From: Mycoplasma sp. CAG:472
GTDB lineage: Bacteria; Bacillota_I; Bacilli_A; RF39; UBA660
Length of the DNA stretch: 37,041 bases
Assembly: GCA_000437315.1 (NCBI GenBank)
Contig: FR899424.1
Span: forward strand, 1 to 37,041
Reading direction: 5' to 3'
A program made the translations under genes and the position numbers. Of this stretch, positions 16,070 through 24,874 are shown in pieces. The first letter of the stretch is position 1, and each line of letters opens with the position of its first letter. The notes under the pieces are model-generated. The model was not told the origin of the DNA. It did not search any database and saw only the letters and a list, made by a program, of their open reading frames with translations.

Positions 16070-16276
16070 ATGAAAATGATTATAATATATTTAATAAGAG
16101 GCTATCAAATTATTCCAAATATATCGCATAAAATGTGTAGGTTTACTCCTACATGTAGTGAATATATGATTGAAGCTATTTATAAATATGGCGTAATTAA
16201 GGGTTTAAAACTTGGTTTTAAAAGGTTGAAAAGATGTCGTCCAAATGGAAAATGTGGATATGATCCAGTTCCATGA
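16070..16276 (+). CDS. yidD: Membrane protein insertion efficiency factor YidD
   Basis: 68 residues with the family pattern: an amphipathic N-terminus IYLIRGYQIIPN, CRFTPTCSEYMIEAI with two Cys (24-38), RLKRCRPNGKCGYDPVP with two more Cys at the C-terminus. YidD helps YidC insert membrane proteins. It normally lies in the rpmH-rnpA-yidD-yidC cluster; here it stands apart, followed 13 nt later by a lipoprotein gene. GGACGAAAT is a weak ribosome site. An ATG at 16059 is in another frame and stops after four codons. The gene ends in TGA. Confidence 0.92.
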   Translation: MKMIIIYLIRGYQIIPNISHKMCRFTPTCSEYMIEAIYKYGVIKGLKLGFKRLKRCRPNGKCGYDPVP

Positions 16277-16289
16277 AAGGAAAATTTAA

Positions 16290-17150
16290 ATGAAATTAAA
16301 ATTATTTAAAACATTTTGCTTGCTAACCTTATTTACATTGATATTATCTTCGTGTTCAATTAAAAAAGATGACCTCGAAGGTGCAACTATTTATACTACG
16401 GTTTACCCAGTAAATTATTTAGTAAAGTATTTATATAATGATTATGGAGAAATAAGTAGTATCTACCCAAAAGATTGTGATTTAAACACTTATAAACTAA
16501 CAGGAAAACAAATTACAAATTATGCAAATGCTAACCTTTTTGTTTATAATGGTTTAACTAAAGAAAAAGAAATTGCTAAGACTTTATTAAATAAAAATAA
16601 AAATCTTTTGATAATTGATGTTTCTTATGGATTGTCTTATGAAAATGATCCTGCTGAACTTTGGTTAAGCCCTAAAAATTATTTAATGCTTGCTAAAAAT
16701 ATTAAAGAGAATCTTACTAATTATTTGACAAGTAAATATATTATCGAAGAGGTTAATAAAAATTATGCTGATTTCGAGGAAAAAATATCTCTTATGGATG
16801 CTAACTTAAGAAGTATTGCAAATGAAGCACAATCTAATGGTAAATATACAATTATTGCAAGTAGTAAAGTATTTAACTTTCTTAAAAGCTATGGATTTGA
16901 TGTAATTAGCCTTGATGATGCAGATAATTTAAAAGAAAATAAATATAATAATATAAAATCTAAATTTAAAAATAAAAAATATACATATATCTTATGTACA
17001 GAAAATGATAAAGAAAATGAAAAAATAAAAGAGTTAGTTAACAATAATGCTAAATTAATTGATGTTAATCTAATGACTTTATCTATGGATGATGATTATT
17101 TCAGTACAATGACTTCTTTCATAGAAAATGTAAAAACTTCATTAAGTTAA
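16290..17150 (+). CDS. ZnuA/TroA-like substrate-binding lipoprotein lacking all His ligands
   Basis: 286 residues. A lipoprotein signal ends in the lipobox LSSC with Cys22. The body has the fold marks of cluster 9 zinc/manganese binding proteins: IYTTVYPVNYLVKYL, the central NLFVYNGL, ELWLSPKNYLMLAKNI and SKVFNFLKSYGFDVISL. Yet the protein has no histidine anywhere. The usual DPHxWLSP reads DPAELWLSP, the first-His segment reads CDLNTYKLT, and the HxAFxYL segment reads SSKVFNFL. Metal binding of the classical type therefore seems lost; it may bind another ligand or serve a structural role. AAAGGAAA precedes the ATG. It lies 13 nt after yidD with no transporter permease or ATPase beside it. 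Confidence 0.75.
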   Translation: MKLKLFKTFCLLTLFTLILSSCSIKKDDLEGATIYTTVYPVNYLVKYLYNDYGEISSIYPKDCDLNTYKLTGKQITNYANANLFVYNGLTKEKEIAKTLLNKNKNLLIIDVSYGLSYENDPAELWLSPKNYLMLAKNIKENLTNYLTSKYIIEEVNKNYADFEEKISLMDANLRSIANEAQSNGKYTIIASSKVFNFLKSYGFDVISLDDADNLKENKYNNIKSKFKNKKYTYILCTENDKENEKIKELVNNNAKLIDVNLMTLSMDDDYFSTMTSFIENVKTSLS

Positions 17151-17180
17151 TTGACAAAGTGGTTATTTATATAGTAAAAT
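17151..17180 (+). promoter_or_regulatory. tRNA-Ser promoter
   Basis: TTGACA (17151-17156), 18-nt spacer, TAAAAT (17175-17180), starting right after the lipoprotein stop; the RNA would start about 12 nt before the tRNA. Confidence 0.65.
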
Positions 17181-17198
17181 GTATAAGTAACTTGGTTT

Positions 17199-17289
17199 GG
17201 AGTAGTACTCAAGAGGCTGAAGAGGCGCCCCTGCTAAGGGTGTAGGTCGGGTAACTGGCGCGAGAGTTCAAATCTCTCCTGCTCCGCCA
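17199..17289 (+). tRNA. tRNA-Ser (GCU)
   Basis: Acceptor GGAGTAG (17199-17205) pairs with CTGCTCC before G-CCA. Anticodon loop CTGCTAA gives GCT. The long variable arm and 91-nt length are typical of serine tRNA. T-loop GTTCAAATC is present and CCA is encoded. Confidence 0.95.
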
Positions 17290-17305
17290 TTATATAAAAA
17301 AATAT

Positions 17306-17329
17306 TCTAGGATATCCTAGATTTTTTTT
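17306..17329 (+). terminator. Terminator after tRNA-Ser
   Basis: Perfect palindrome TCTAGGATATCCTAGA (17306-17321) followed by eight T. Confidence 0.85.
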
Positions 17330-17460
17330 ATGTGACAAAATGCGATGATAAGCATGAGGTATTAAGGTTCAAGTCTAAGGCTTAACGCAAAAAATTACCG
17401 CCGTTTTACCGCGAAATATATGGAAAATATGGAAAATATATAAAATGTGGTAATTTTTAG
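17330..17460. other. Gene-free segment with inverted repeat and tRNA-like scrap
   Basis: No gene is seen between the two terminators. AAAAATTACC (17390-17399) is repeated inverted as GGTAATTTTT (17449-17458). Inside are TTACCGCCG/TTACCGCG (two TTACCGC units) and the direct repeat ATATGGAAA twice. GGTTCAAGTCT near 17367-17377 resembles the T-arm of the adjacent tRNA-Ser (GTTCAAATCT). The base composition is less AT-rich than around it. This could be the scar of an element once integrated at the tRNA; nothing decisive remains. Confidence 0.35.
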
Positions 17461-17462
17461 CA

Positions 17463-17486
17463 TAAAAAAAGCCCGAAAATACGGAC
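17463..17486 (-). terminator. Terminator of the tRNA-Ile/Glu unit
   Basis: On the minus strand GTCCG (17486-17482), loop TATTTT, CGGGC (17475-17471), then a seven-T run. Confidence 0.75.
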
Positions 17487-17500
17487 AATTATTAACTTAA

Positions 17501-17577
17501 TGGTGACCCGTACGGGATTCGAACCCATGAATGCTGCCGTGAAAGGGCAGTGTGTTAAGCCGCTTCACCAACGGGCC
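17501..17577 (-). tRNA. tRNA-Glu (UUC)
   Basis: Acceptor GGCCCGT/ACGGGTC, anticodon loop CTTTCAC (TTC), T-loop GGTTCGAATCC, encoded CCA. Co-transcribed after tRNA-Ile, 6 nt apart. Confidence 0.95.
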
Positions 17578-17583
17578 AAAAAA

Positions 17584-17660
<77 letters not shown>

Positions 17661-17731
17661 ACTTCTTTTTCGTACTAATTAATTGTACCTTATTTTTTTA
17701 ATAAATGCAACTATTTTTTATAAAAAATTTG

Positions 17732-18196
17732 TTATAAATACAAATTTCTCGTTATTTCCTTAGTTTTTATCTTATTTAAGGTATAATCTAGAGCGTCTTT
17801 TAGATAAGAATCATCAAAATTAAAGTCATTGTACCCTACTTTACAACAATTAAAATAATAATCATTAGGCATTGCATAATCAAAATCATCATTCATTATA
17901 TAGATTAATCCTTTAACTACTTTGCCATATAATTCAAATTCAATTTCCTTTTTATTATATAAATGTGGATAATCTTCATACATATCCAGATTTTTAATAA
18001 ACAATTTATTTACTTTAAAGATACCAATGGGTACTACACTACCCTCTTTAGGTTCTATAGTTAAAAATCCAGTTTCTTCACCTTTAAAAGATAACGTATA
18101 ATTATATAAAAACATTCTACCAATTACTTTGTAAAATGGACATTTTTCTTTCATTTCACTTAAATTTAAATTACTTCCATATGCTAAATAATACAT
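17732..18196 (-). CDS. Gamma-glutamylcyclotransferase-like (AIG2/GGCT fold) protein
   Basis: 154 residues. The fold signature YLAYGSNL (3-10) forms the substrate loop, and E74 in LDMYEDYPHLY is at the place of the catalytic glutamate. YGKVVKGLIYIM is the usual late strand. Members release pyroglutamate from gamma-glutamyl compounds such as gamma-glutamylamines or glutathione breakdown products; the substrate here is unknown. GAGGT lies upstream of the ATG. It stands alone between the tRNA cluster and divergent trmB. The glutamine amidotransferase-like gene at 9222 may also act on gamma-glutamyl bonds, but nothing links the two genes. Confidence 0.8.
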   Translation of the reverse strand: MYYLAYGSNLNLSEMKEKCPFYKVIGRMFLYNYTLSFKGEETGFLTIEPKEGSVVPIGIFKVNKLFIKNLDMYEDYPHLYNKKEIEFELYGKVVKGLIYIMNDDFDYAMPNDYYFNCCKVGYNDFNFDDSYLKDALDYTLNKIKTKEITRNLYL

Positions 18197-18298
18197 AATA
18201 TGACCTCAAAAATAATTTATCATATAAAAAGAAAGCATGCAACTAAAAACTTGCTTATTTAGCCTTTTTTTATTATAATTATTTTAGGAAGTGAAGAA

Positions 18299-18937
18299 AT
18301 GCAATATAAAAAAATTAAAAACGCAGATTTAGTAGTTGGTTCTAGTAAATATTTAGTTAAAAATCCATATGAATATCAAAAAAGATGGCATGAATTATTT
18401 AATAATAGTAATCCTATTTGTTTAGAACTTGGTATGGGACGTGGCGATTTTATTATTGATATGGCTAAAGCTCATCCAAATATTAATTATATTGGTCTTG
18501 AAATTGTAGATTCACAAATGGTTATGGCTGTAAATAGATTATCAAATTTAAACCTTAATAATCTTAAATTAATCAATATAGATGCTAAAGAAATTGGTAA
18601 TATTTTCCAAAGAGAAATTGATACTATATATTTAACATTTTGTGATCCTTGGCCAAAAAAACAAGATGAAAAAAGAAGATTTACTCATGAAAGTTATTTA
18701 AGAATATATGATAAAATTTTTACTAAACATAAACACATTATTTTAAAAACTGATAATAAAGGTTTCTTTGCTTATTCTCTTGAAAGTTTATCTAATTATT
18801 GGTATATTTTCAATACTGTTTCACTTGACTTACATAAAGATGAAAGAAATATTCCAAATATAATGACAAATTATGAAAAACAATATCAAAAAGAAGGAAG
18901 ACCTATCTACTTTTTAGATGCTAAATCTGATAGTTAA
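18299..18937 (+). CDS. trmB: tRNA (guanine-N7-)-methyltransferase TrmB
   Basis: 212 residues, full size. SAM-binding motif I is LELGMGRGDFIIDMA (about 42-56) followed by NYIGLEI. The family hallmark FCDPWPKKQDEKRRFTH (about 117-133) carries the catalytic and tRNA-contact residues, and the C-terminal NIMTNYEKQY...GRPIYFL is conserved in TrmB. It makes m7G46 in tRNA, which fits its place among four tRNA genes. AGGAAGTGAAG is the ribosome site and TATAAT precedes it in the 102-nt gap. Confidence 0.96.
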   Translation: MQYKKIKNADLVVGSSKYLVKNPYEYQKRWHELFNNSNPICLELGMGRGDFIIDMAKAHPNINYIGLEIVDSQMVMAVNRLSNLNLNNLKLINIDAKEIGNIFQREIDTIYLTFCDPWPKKQDEKRRFTHESYLRIYDKIFTKHKHIILKTDNKGFFAYSLESLSNYWYIFNTVSLDLHKDERNIPNIMTNYEKQYQKEGRPIYFLDAKSDS

Positions 18938-18964
18938 TATCAGTTTTTTTATTTTATAACAAAA

Positions 18965-18998
18965 AAAATCTAGCAAATTCAAAATATTGTTAGATTTT
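18965..18998. terminator. Bidirectional terminator between trmB and tRNA-Lys
   Basis: AAAATCTAGCAA (18965-18976) pairs with TTGTTAGATTTT (18987-18998), with one wobble. T-runs follow on both strands, so it can end trmB and the tRNA-Lys transcript. Confidence 0.8.
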
Positions 18999-19008
18999 AT
19001 TTTTTCAA

Positions 19009-19084
19009 TGGTGGGCTGTTAGGGATTCGAACCCTAGACCCACTGATTAAGAGTCAGTTGCTCTACCAACTGAGCTAACAGCCC
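19009..19084 (-). tRNA. tRNA-Lys (CUU)
   Basis: Acceptor GGGCTGT/ACAGCCC, D-arm AGCTCAGTTGGTAGAGC, anticodon loop CTCTTAA (CTT), T-loop GGTTCGAATCC, encoded CCA, 76 nt. TGG-TATACT upstream (about 19120) may be its extended -10. Confidence 0.95.
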
Positions 19085-19142
19085 ATTGAATTATAATTTA
19101 ATAACTCGCATAAATTAAGTATACCACATTTTAAAAAAAAAT

Positions 19143-19170
19143 AAATAAAAAAAATGCAATTTCTTGCATT
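19143..19170 (-). terminator. Terminator of the lemA-DUF2207 operon
   Basis: On the minus strand AATGCAA-GAAA-TTGCATT (19170-19153) followed by a long T-run. Confidence 0.85.
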
Positions 19171-19186
19171 TTCTGTGAAAAAAGTA

Positions 19187-20899
19187 TTATCTACTTCCTC
19201 CACCTCCGGAAGATCCGCCTCCACCAAAGGAGCCTCCTCCTCCGCCTCCTGAGGAAAATCCACCGCCACCAGATGAGTAACTTTGTGCAGCACTTCTTGC
19301 GGCACTTGCAGCATTTACTGAGCGAGTTGTCATACTATTAATTAAAACTAAAGTATTTAAATCTAAATTATTTCTTTCAAGTTCTTGTTCAATGTATTCT
19401 GGATATAAATTTTTAAGTTGTTTTGATACTTTATCGGCCATACCAAATAAATAAGCAAACATTAAATATTCATCCCATATTTTAACCTCTAAAGTTTCTT
19501 TTGTGTCCATTTTAGCAAATTCATTAAAGAATAGTTTTAAACCAAATAGTCTTTGACTATCTTCATAAATTGATTCATCCATAATTTTCTTTGCTTTAGT
19601 ATCTTTTTTATTAATCTTTTTATAAATTTTACCTTCAGCTTCTAAAGAATTAATTTTATCATTAACTTGTCTTGTAAATATACTAAAGAACTTTGAATAA
19701 TGATTTCTACAGTATTTTTCAAGTTCTTTACTTTCAAGATAACCATCTTCTGAAGCTTTATACATAATATCAAATAGTTCTTGTTCAACTTTTTCAGTAA
19801 ACTCAGGCTTACTAGTTAAATCTAATACACTTTCTTCTTTTCTAGTACCATCATTACGTTTAATGTATCTAACTTTATCTTCTTTGATCCATTTAAGAAT
19901 GATTGCCCCAATTATATTTCCTTCTTTATAACCAAATTTATTTAAATAAATAAGTGTATTTGCATAATAAATATCTTTATTACAAGGAATATCTCTAAAC
20001 ATTGGCGTATTATTCTTATCAATTTTTTTATTGTCTTTGTAACCAAATTCAGGTTTAGTACACATTACAGCAATCCAAACAAATAATGCAAATGGAAATA
20101 CTGTAGAAATAATATTTTTTATAATATACCATATTTTTCCTAATGTACTTAAATTTGAATACTCATTATCTAAATCATAATCATAGTCAAATTTGCCTTC
20201 ATCATTCATATCTTTTACATCATCAAAAGTTTCAAATTGTGAATATGTAACTAAGTTTTCAAAAGTACCTTTTGGAAATTTTGCTTGAAGTACAACATAG
20301 TTTGTACCCATATCTCCCTCATTAGACATTTGAATCATTCCATCTTTTACATAGGCATAACCTTTGTATCCATATCCCCATACATCTAAAGTATCAGGAA
20401 ATGAATAAAAACTTTTTATATTAACTGTAAAGTTTTCCCAATTTGTTGAACTATTTTGATATTCAAATATACGCCAAGAGATAACATCAGCATCACTTGT
20501 GGTAAATACAAAATTTGTAATAGTATATTTAATTACAAAAGTGTGCCTTTTATAATCTGTTTTACCAAAGCATAGCTCCATACCATTATTTACATAATTT
20601 ATTCCGTAATAACCTGCTTTTTGACTTATACTTTCATCAATGTTCCAACTTTTAAATCTTAAATCTTTACCATCCATTGAAACTGTGTAGTTTAAAATTT
20701 CACTTTGACCAAGATTAGTAAGGGGAATATACCACTCTGTACCATCCTGCCCTTTTACATCCCAAGTTTCAGTAACATTTGCACTACCATCTTTATTAAT
20801 ATAAATATCGGCATTTTTTGAATAAATATCATTTTTAGCAAATACTAAAACTGGAAATAACATTAAAATAATAAATAATAATAAATTTCTTTTTCTCAT
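19187..20899 (-). CDS. DUF2207-type membrane protein with Gly-rich tail
   Basis: 570 residues from the ATG at 20899, chosen because AGGAAGG lies just before it; an open frame from 20923 would bypass that site and place eight residues before the signal peptide. A signal peptide (about 1-21, ending VFA) is followed by an extracytoplasmic domain with a WYIPL strand typical of DUF2207, a membrane segment at about 265-285 (FALFVWIAVMC), a charged cytoplasmic helical part, and a tail of about 35 residues rich in Gly and Ser ending GGGGSR. Function is unknown in the family. It follows lemA by 34 nt, a pairing common in Firmicutes. Confidence 0.85.
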   Translation of the reverse strand: MRKRNLLLFIILMLFPVLVFAKNDIYSKNADIYINKDGSANVTETWDVKGQDGTEWYIPLTNLGQSEILNYTVSMDGKDLRFKSWNIDESISQKAGYYGINYVNNGMELCFGKTDYKRHTFVIKYTITNFVFTTSDADVISWRIFEYQNSSTNWENFTVNIKSFYSFPDTLDVWGYGYKGYAYVKDGMIQMSNEGDMGTNYVVLQAKFPKGTFENLVTYSQFETFDDVKDMNDEGKFDYDYDLDNEYSNLSTLGKIWYIIKNIISTVFPFALFVWIAVMCTKPEFGYKDNKKIDKNNTPMFRDIPCNKDIYYANTLIYLNKFGYKEGNIIGAIILKWIKEDKVRYIKRNDGTRKEESVLDLTSKPEFTEKVEQELFDIMYKASEDGYLESKELEKYCRNHYSKFFSIFTRQVNDKINSLEAEGKIYKKINKKDTKAKKIMDESIYEDSQRLFGLKLFFNEFAKMDTKETLEVKIWDEYLMFAYLFGMADKVSKQLKNLYPEYIEQELERNNLDLNTLVLINSMTTRSVNAASAARSAAQSYSSGGGGFSSGGGGGGSFGGGGSSGGGGSR

Positions 20900-20933
20900 A
20901 AACCTTCCTATTAAAAAAGGCATTTTACAATGC

Positions 20934-21488
20934 CTAGAATTTTACTTGTACATTTTTTCTTTCTTCAGCACTTGCCTCAAAAAATTTCTCTTTTTCAAAA
21001 TGGAACATACTAGCAATTATACTACTAGGAAAAAGTTCAATCTTGTTATTGTAAGAAAGTACTGAATCATTATAAAATTGTCTAGCATAAGTAATTTTTT
21101 CTTCACATGTAGTAAGTTCTTTCTGAAGTGATAGAAAACTTTCATTTGCTTTTAAATCAGGATAACTTTCCGCTAAAGCAAAAAGTTTATTAACTGCAGC
21201 AGTAAGCTGTCCATCTGCTTTTAATTGATCTTCAGGAGTCGAAGCAGATAAATAAGTATTTCTAGCTTTGACAACATCCTCTAAAGTAGATTTTTCATGT
21301 TTAGCATATCCTTTTACAGTTTCAACTAAATTAGGTATTAAATCAAATCTTCTTTTAAGTTGAACATCAATTTGGCTTAATTGGTCTTTAACCTTGTTTC
21401 TTAAAACTACTAATGCATTTCTTGTATTAATTACGTATAAAGCAATTATTACAACTAAAACTATAATAACAATTAACACTATATTCAT
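20934..21488 (-). CDS. lemA: LemA family membrane protein
   Basis: 184 residues. A single N-terminal helix (about 3-21, IVLIVIIVLVVIIALYVI) is followed by the LemA antiparallel helical domain with NKVKDQLSQIDVQLKRRFDL (about 31-50) and IPNLVETVKGYAKHE, the family signature, then ARQFYNDSVLSYNNKI and FPSSIIASMFHFEK. The role of LemA proteins in bacteria is poorly defined; they often accompany DUF2207 or TPM-domain membrane proteins, as here. AGGAGG stands before the ATG, and a good promoter lies upstream. Confidence 0.93.
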   Translation of the reverse strand: MNIVLIVIIVLVVIIALYVINTRNALVVLRNKVKDQLSQIDVQLKRRFDLIPNLVETVKGYAKHEKSTLEDVVKARNTYLSASTPEDQLKADGQLTAAVNKLFALAESYPDLKANESFLSLQKELTTCEEKITYARQFYNDSVLSYNNKIELFPSSIIASMFHFEKEKFFEASAEERKNVQVKF

Positions 21489-21509
21489 TTTGTCCTCCTA
21501 TCTAAATTA

Positions 21510-21538
21510 AGTATATTATATTTTATACATTTTTTCAA
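21510..21538 (-). promoter_or_regulatory. lemA promoter
   Basis: TTGAAA (21538-21533), 17-nt spacer, TATACT (21515-21510), about 15 nt before the Shine-Dalgarno. It starts the lemA-DUF2207 transcript separately from the large gene upstream. Confidence 0.7.
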
Positions 21539-21563
21539 TTAAATATTAAAAAAAGTTTAGACT

Positions 21564-24500
21564 TTACATTTCTAAACTTCTATTTTTTTCCTCAAGCATT
21601 TCAATATAACCATTTACATTAGCATTTAACTTTGTAACATCAATGTTTGGCATATTGTTAAGTCTTTCAAGCATAATTTTAGTTTGTTCAACATTTTGTG
21701 CAAGTATTGCTTGAAAAAGACCAATTACATCATTTGTAATTTGCATTGCATTATTATTTGATATAAATCCCGTACCAATTATTACTTCACTACCTATTAA
21801 AGGTATTAAGTCATCTCTTGCCATTTCTAAGGCATTTATTGTAATAAAATGATTAACAATTGCGGCATTAATTTTATATAATTCTTGATTTAAAAGCGAG
21901 CTTGTAACATTAAATCTTTTATTTTTTTCTGTCATAATAGTTTTCATTGAATTTACCTCTAAAAAGGAAGCATATTCAAAGGTATCTTTAGGATTTAACT
22001 TACTAAGTCTTTCATTTAATAAAGCAAGTGCTTCACTAGATTTATTAACATATTCAAGATTTTTAGCAAAATAAACTGATATATATTTTCTTACTAAATC
22101 AAATGTTAAAAGTTCCCTAGATAATATCGTTATATTTTTATTAATTGCCTCTTTTAAAGTGGAAACATCAGTAATAGTTTTTTCTTCTTCATAAGGCTCA
22201 AATAATGATGCCCAAAATCCCTTTTTGCGTTTGTTTTTCTTTGATAATAAATCATTTATAGTTTGAATTGATAATGCACTACTATCGCTTTCAAGGGCTT
22301 TTCTTTCCTCACTTGTAACAAGTTCATATTCTCCATTTAAGGCATCACCAAATTTCATAATTTCACTTAAACTATCAATATTAACTTCCTCAATTGGAAT
22401 GCTTTGCAAGTTTTCAATAGTTTCACTAAGTGATGGTATATATTTTTTAGTTTCTTTAAGTTCATACAAAAGTGCCTTTTTATTCGTAATTAATTCATCA
22501 AAATAACCGTCTGCAATTAAATTAATTAATATATTTTGAATACTATTTTTATATTTATGACCATTATTTTGGATTGTGAAGTAGTCCTCTAAAGCCACTA
22601 AATTTTCTAAATTAATTTCATTATAAGTAAGCTTACTATTAATAAATCCAAATTTTTCTGATAAACTTTCTTTAGTAATTCCATATCTTTTTAAAGCATC
22701 TTGATAAAAATCAAGCGAGCTATTATCAAAATTCATAGCTACAAATTCATATAAAATGTTTACTTTTATATCAGTTAAATTAATCATACAAAGTTTATTA
22801 AGGAGTTGTTTTGTAGAATCGCAAGCATTATCATTTGGCATACATAATAATTTTTGATATTCATCATATTCTTTCTTAGTTGCTACCCTAATAACCTCAT
22901 TATCAATATTACTTTTAATTTCCTTTATAGTTTTACCCATAAATATTTTTTTCAAAATTAAACTATTATCTTTTTCTTTTTCAAAAAGTTTATATAAAGT
23001 ATATAATAAATCATCATCTAAATATGAACCAAATACTTTTTCTACCTCAACAGGGTGATTAATATCATTAATTTTTTGCTTTAAAGTTGTGCTTTCATTT
23101 CCATTAGAAATATTTATATTAATTAGGTTTTCTACCTCACTATATAAACTAAAATTAACATTATAAACATCACCTAAGGCCTCATTAATGATATTTTCAT
23201 TTAAAACGGTATTTTTTATAGTATCAATCATTGGTATATATAATGTAATAAGTTCTAATGCAATCAATATTGATAGTACTTTTAAATCAGTTTGTGATAA
23301 GATACTATTTATTACATCAGAATTTCTTAACTTATCATATATTTCATAAGAGGTATTTAAAAAATCTATATATATTTTATCTTTACCTTTATAAATTCTT
23401 TCATAAGATGCTTCAGTTTCTTTTATTTCAATAAGTTTATAGTAATTATTAATATCACTATCTAAATTATTGGTTTTATTTTTAGCAAATGTATTAAATA
23501 AATCAATTACAAATTTACTACTTGCCATAAATTTTAATTTATCTTTTGCATCTTTATAACCTATTAACACTTCATTTAAATATGTTTGATAGTCTATATC
23601 TTGAGAGTCACTTAATTCTAAATTATATTTTGCTAAAATCATATCTAAAGTAATACCATTTTCTAAAAAATATTTTGATAGTTTGCCATCATTTTGATAA
23701 TCAAAAGCAATAAGAGTTAAATACATATTATCATTAGGATAAAGCCTTTTATTATGAGTATTAACGCTATTATACATAGAGCATATCAATTGATAATCAC
23801 CTTTTTCTTTTGGAACAGTATCAGCATAAAATTCTGTAATAATTTCCTCTTTTGAGGGAGTGAGCAAAATACTTTTAGCTTTTTCTTTAGTTAGCCCTGC
23901 ATTTAAAAATATTTTTTCAACCTCCACAGAGTTAGTTACATTTCTATTAAATAATGCTAAAAATAATTCATTTATATTTTTATATTTTAAATATTTTTCA
24001 AAATAATATTTTACTAGTATATAATCTACCTTTTCATTTTCTATAAAAGTACTATATTTTTCTTTATTTACAATATTAAATTCATAAGTGGAAAGTTTAT
24101 TTTGAATTTCTTTACAAGAACTAGTTAAAAGTATAGACATTAGAATTGTAATACTTGATAAGTCATTATAATCACTAAAATTGTCTTTTGCTTTTTGAAA
24201 TATTATAGAGGCGTTTTCTACGACTTTAATAACATCAATACTTGCCTTTTCATATAAATCATTTCTAATTTCACTTATATAGTTCATTTCCATATTATTA
24301 ATGTTATTATCATAAGGCAATATTTTTGCTACACTTACTTGAGGTATAAAGCAATATTCAATATTATGCATTTTATAACATTGCATTACAACCCTTTTAT
24401 AAATTTTTAAAGGAGATAATGTTATATAGTCAATTTCATTATTTAAAAAGCAAAAATAAGAATTTAAATTATTAAACAATTTTTCATAATTAGTATCTGG

Positions 24501-24815
24501 ATTGTATGAGGACAATTTGATATTCGTAAGTTTGTATTCCCCGATGACACCATTATTATAATTAGTTTTTTCAAAATAAACATCATTTTTTAAAATATCT
24601 TTTGAGTATGAACTATAAGGCGTAGTATTAAAAATTTTAATCATTAATACTGCTAACTTGCTTTCTTCAATGGAAAAATATATATTTGTTATGCAACAAT
24701 CAACTAAAATATTTTTTAAATGCAAATCTTCATATTTTGAATAATTTTTCAAAACTGTAAATACAAAATCTTTTGTTTCTTTTGGAACAAGTTCCATAAA
24801 TTTTTGATAATCCAT
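21564..24815 (-). CDS. 1083-aa protein with possible TelA-like C-terminal domain
   Basis: 1083 residues from the ATG at 24815, preceded by GGGGGT; a frame from 24827 would add four residues and destroy that spacing. The first roughly 850 residues are helical, Asn/Lys/Ile-rich, without signal or membrane helix, and not recognised. From about 865 a basic patch KKNKRKKGFWASLFE is followed by helices that resemble TelA (toxic anion resistance) proteins: YFAKNLEYVNKS, a conserved-looking KRFNVTSSLLNQ, and DDLIPLIGSEVIIGTG, compare the IPLWKNQ segment of TelA. This match is by eye and uncertain. It has its own promoter, and lemA starts 75 nt downstream. No frameshift is seen. Confidence 0.7.
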   Translation of the reverse strand: MDYQKFMELVPKETKDFVFTVLKNYSKYEDLHLKNILVDCCITNIYFSIEESKLAVLMIKIFNTTPYSSYSKDILKNDVYFEKTNYNNGVIGEYKLTNIKLSSYNPDTNYEKLFNNLNSYFCFLNNEIDYITLSPLKIYKRVVMQCYKMHNIEYCFIPQVSVAKILPYDNNINNMEMNYISEIRNDLYEKASIDVIKVVENASIIFQKAKDNFSDYNDLSSITILMSILLTSSCKEIQNKLSTYEFNIVNKEKYSTFIENEKVDYILVKYYFEKYLKYKNINELFLALFNRNVTNSVEVEKIFLNAGLTKEKAKSILLTPSKEEIITEFYADTVPKEKGDYQLICSMYNSVNTHNKRLYPNDNMYLTLIAFDYQNDGKLSKYFLENGITLDMILAKYNLELSDSQDIDYQTYLNEVLIGYKDAKDKLKFMASSKFVIDLFNTFAKNKTNNLDSDINNYYKLIEIKETEASYERIYKGKDKIYIDFLNTSYEIYDKLRNSDVINSILSQTDLKVLSILIALELITLYIPMIDTIKNTVLNENIINEALGDVYNVNFSLYSEVENLININISNGNESTTLKQKINDINHPVEVEKVFGSYLDDDLLYTLYKLFEKEKDNSLILKKIFMGKTIKEIKSNIDNEVIRVATKKEYDEYQKLLCMPNDNACDSTKQLLNKLCMINLTDIKVNILYEFVAMNFDNSSLDFYQDALKRYGITKESLSEKFGFINSKLTYNEINLENLVALEDYFTIQNNGHKYKNSIQNILINLIADGYFDELITNKKALLYELKETKKYIPSLSETIENLQSIPIEEVNIDSLSEIMKFGDALNGEYELVTSEERKALESDSSALSIQTINDLLSKKNKRKKGFWASLFEPYEEEKTITDVSTLKEAINKNITILSRELLTFDLVRKYISVYFAKNLEYVNKSSEALALLNERLSKLNPKDTFEYASFLEVNSMKTIMTEKNKRFNVTSSLLNQELYKINAAIVNHFITINALEMARDDLIPLIGSEVIIGTGFISNNNAMQITNDVIGLFQAILAQNVEQTKIMLERLNNMPNIDVTKLNANVNGYIEMLEEKNRSLEM

Positions 24816-24838
24816 AATTACCCCCATAAAGTGAAATT

Positions 24839-24867
24839 ATTGTACCATAAAAAAAGAGTAAATTCAA
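24839..24867 (-). promoter_or_regulatory. Promoter of the 1083-aa gene
   Basis: TTGAAT (24867-24862), 17-nt spacer, TACAAT (24844-24839) with extended TGG. The -35 lies in the loop of the terminator of the preceding gene. Confidence 0.65.
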
Positions 24868-24874
24868 TTACCCT
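24848..24874 (-). terminator. Terminator of the YdcF-like gene
   Basis: On the minus strand AGGGTAA (24874-24868), loop TTGAAT, TTACTCT (24861-24855), then seven T; the stop codon is in the stem. Confidence 0.75.

Noticed and set aside
5566..16276. Mycoplasma genetic code (UGA as Trp)
   Set aside because: The deacetylase and YidD end properly at TGA, and Trp positions such as the WPKK motif of TrmB use TGG.
19075..19314. 79-residue minus-strand frame over tRNA-Lys and the Gly-rich tail
   Set aside because: It overlaps the DUF2207 tail in another frame and runs through a tRNA; a composition artefact.
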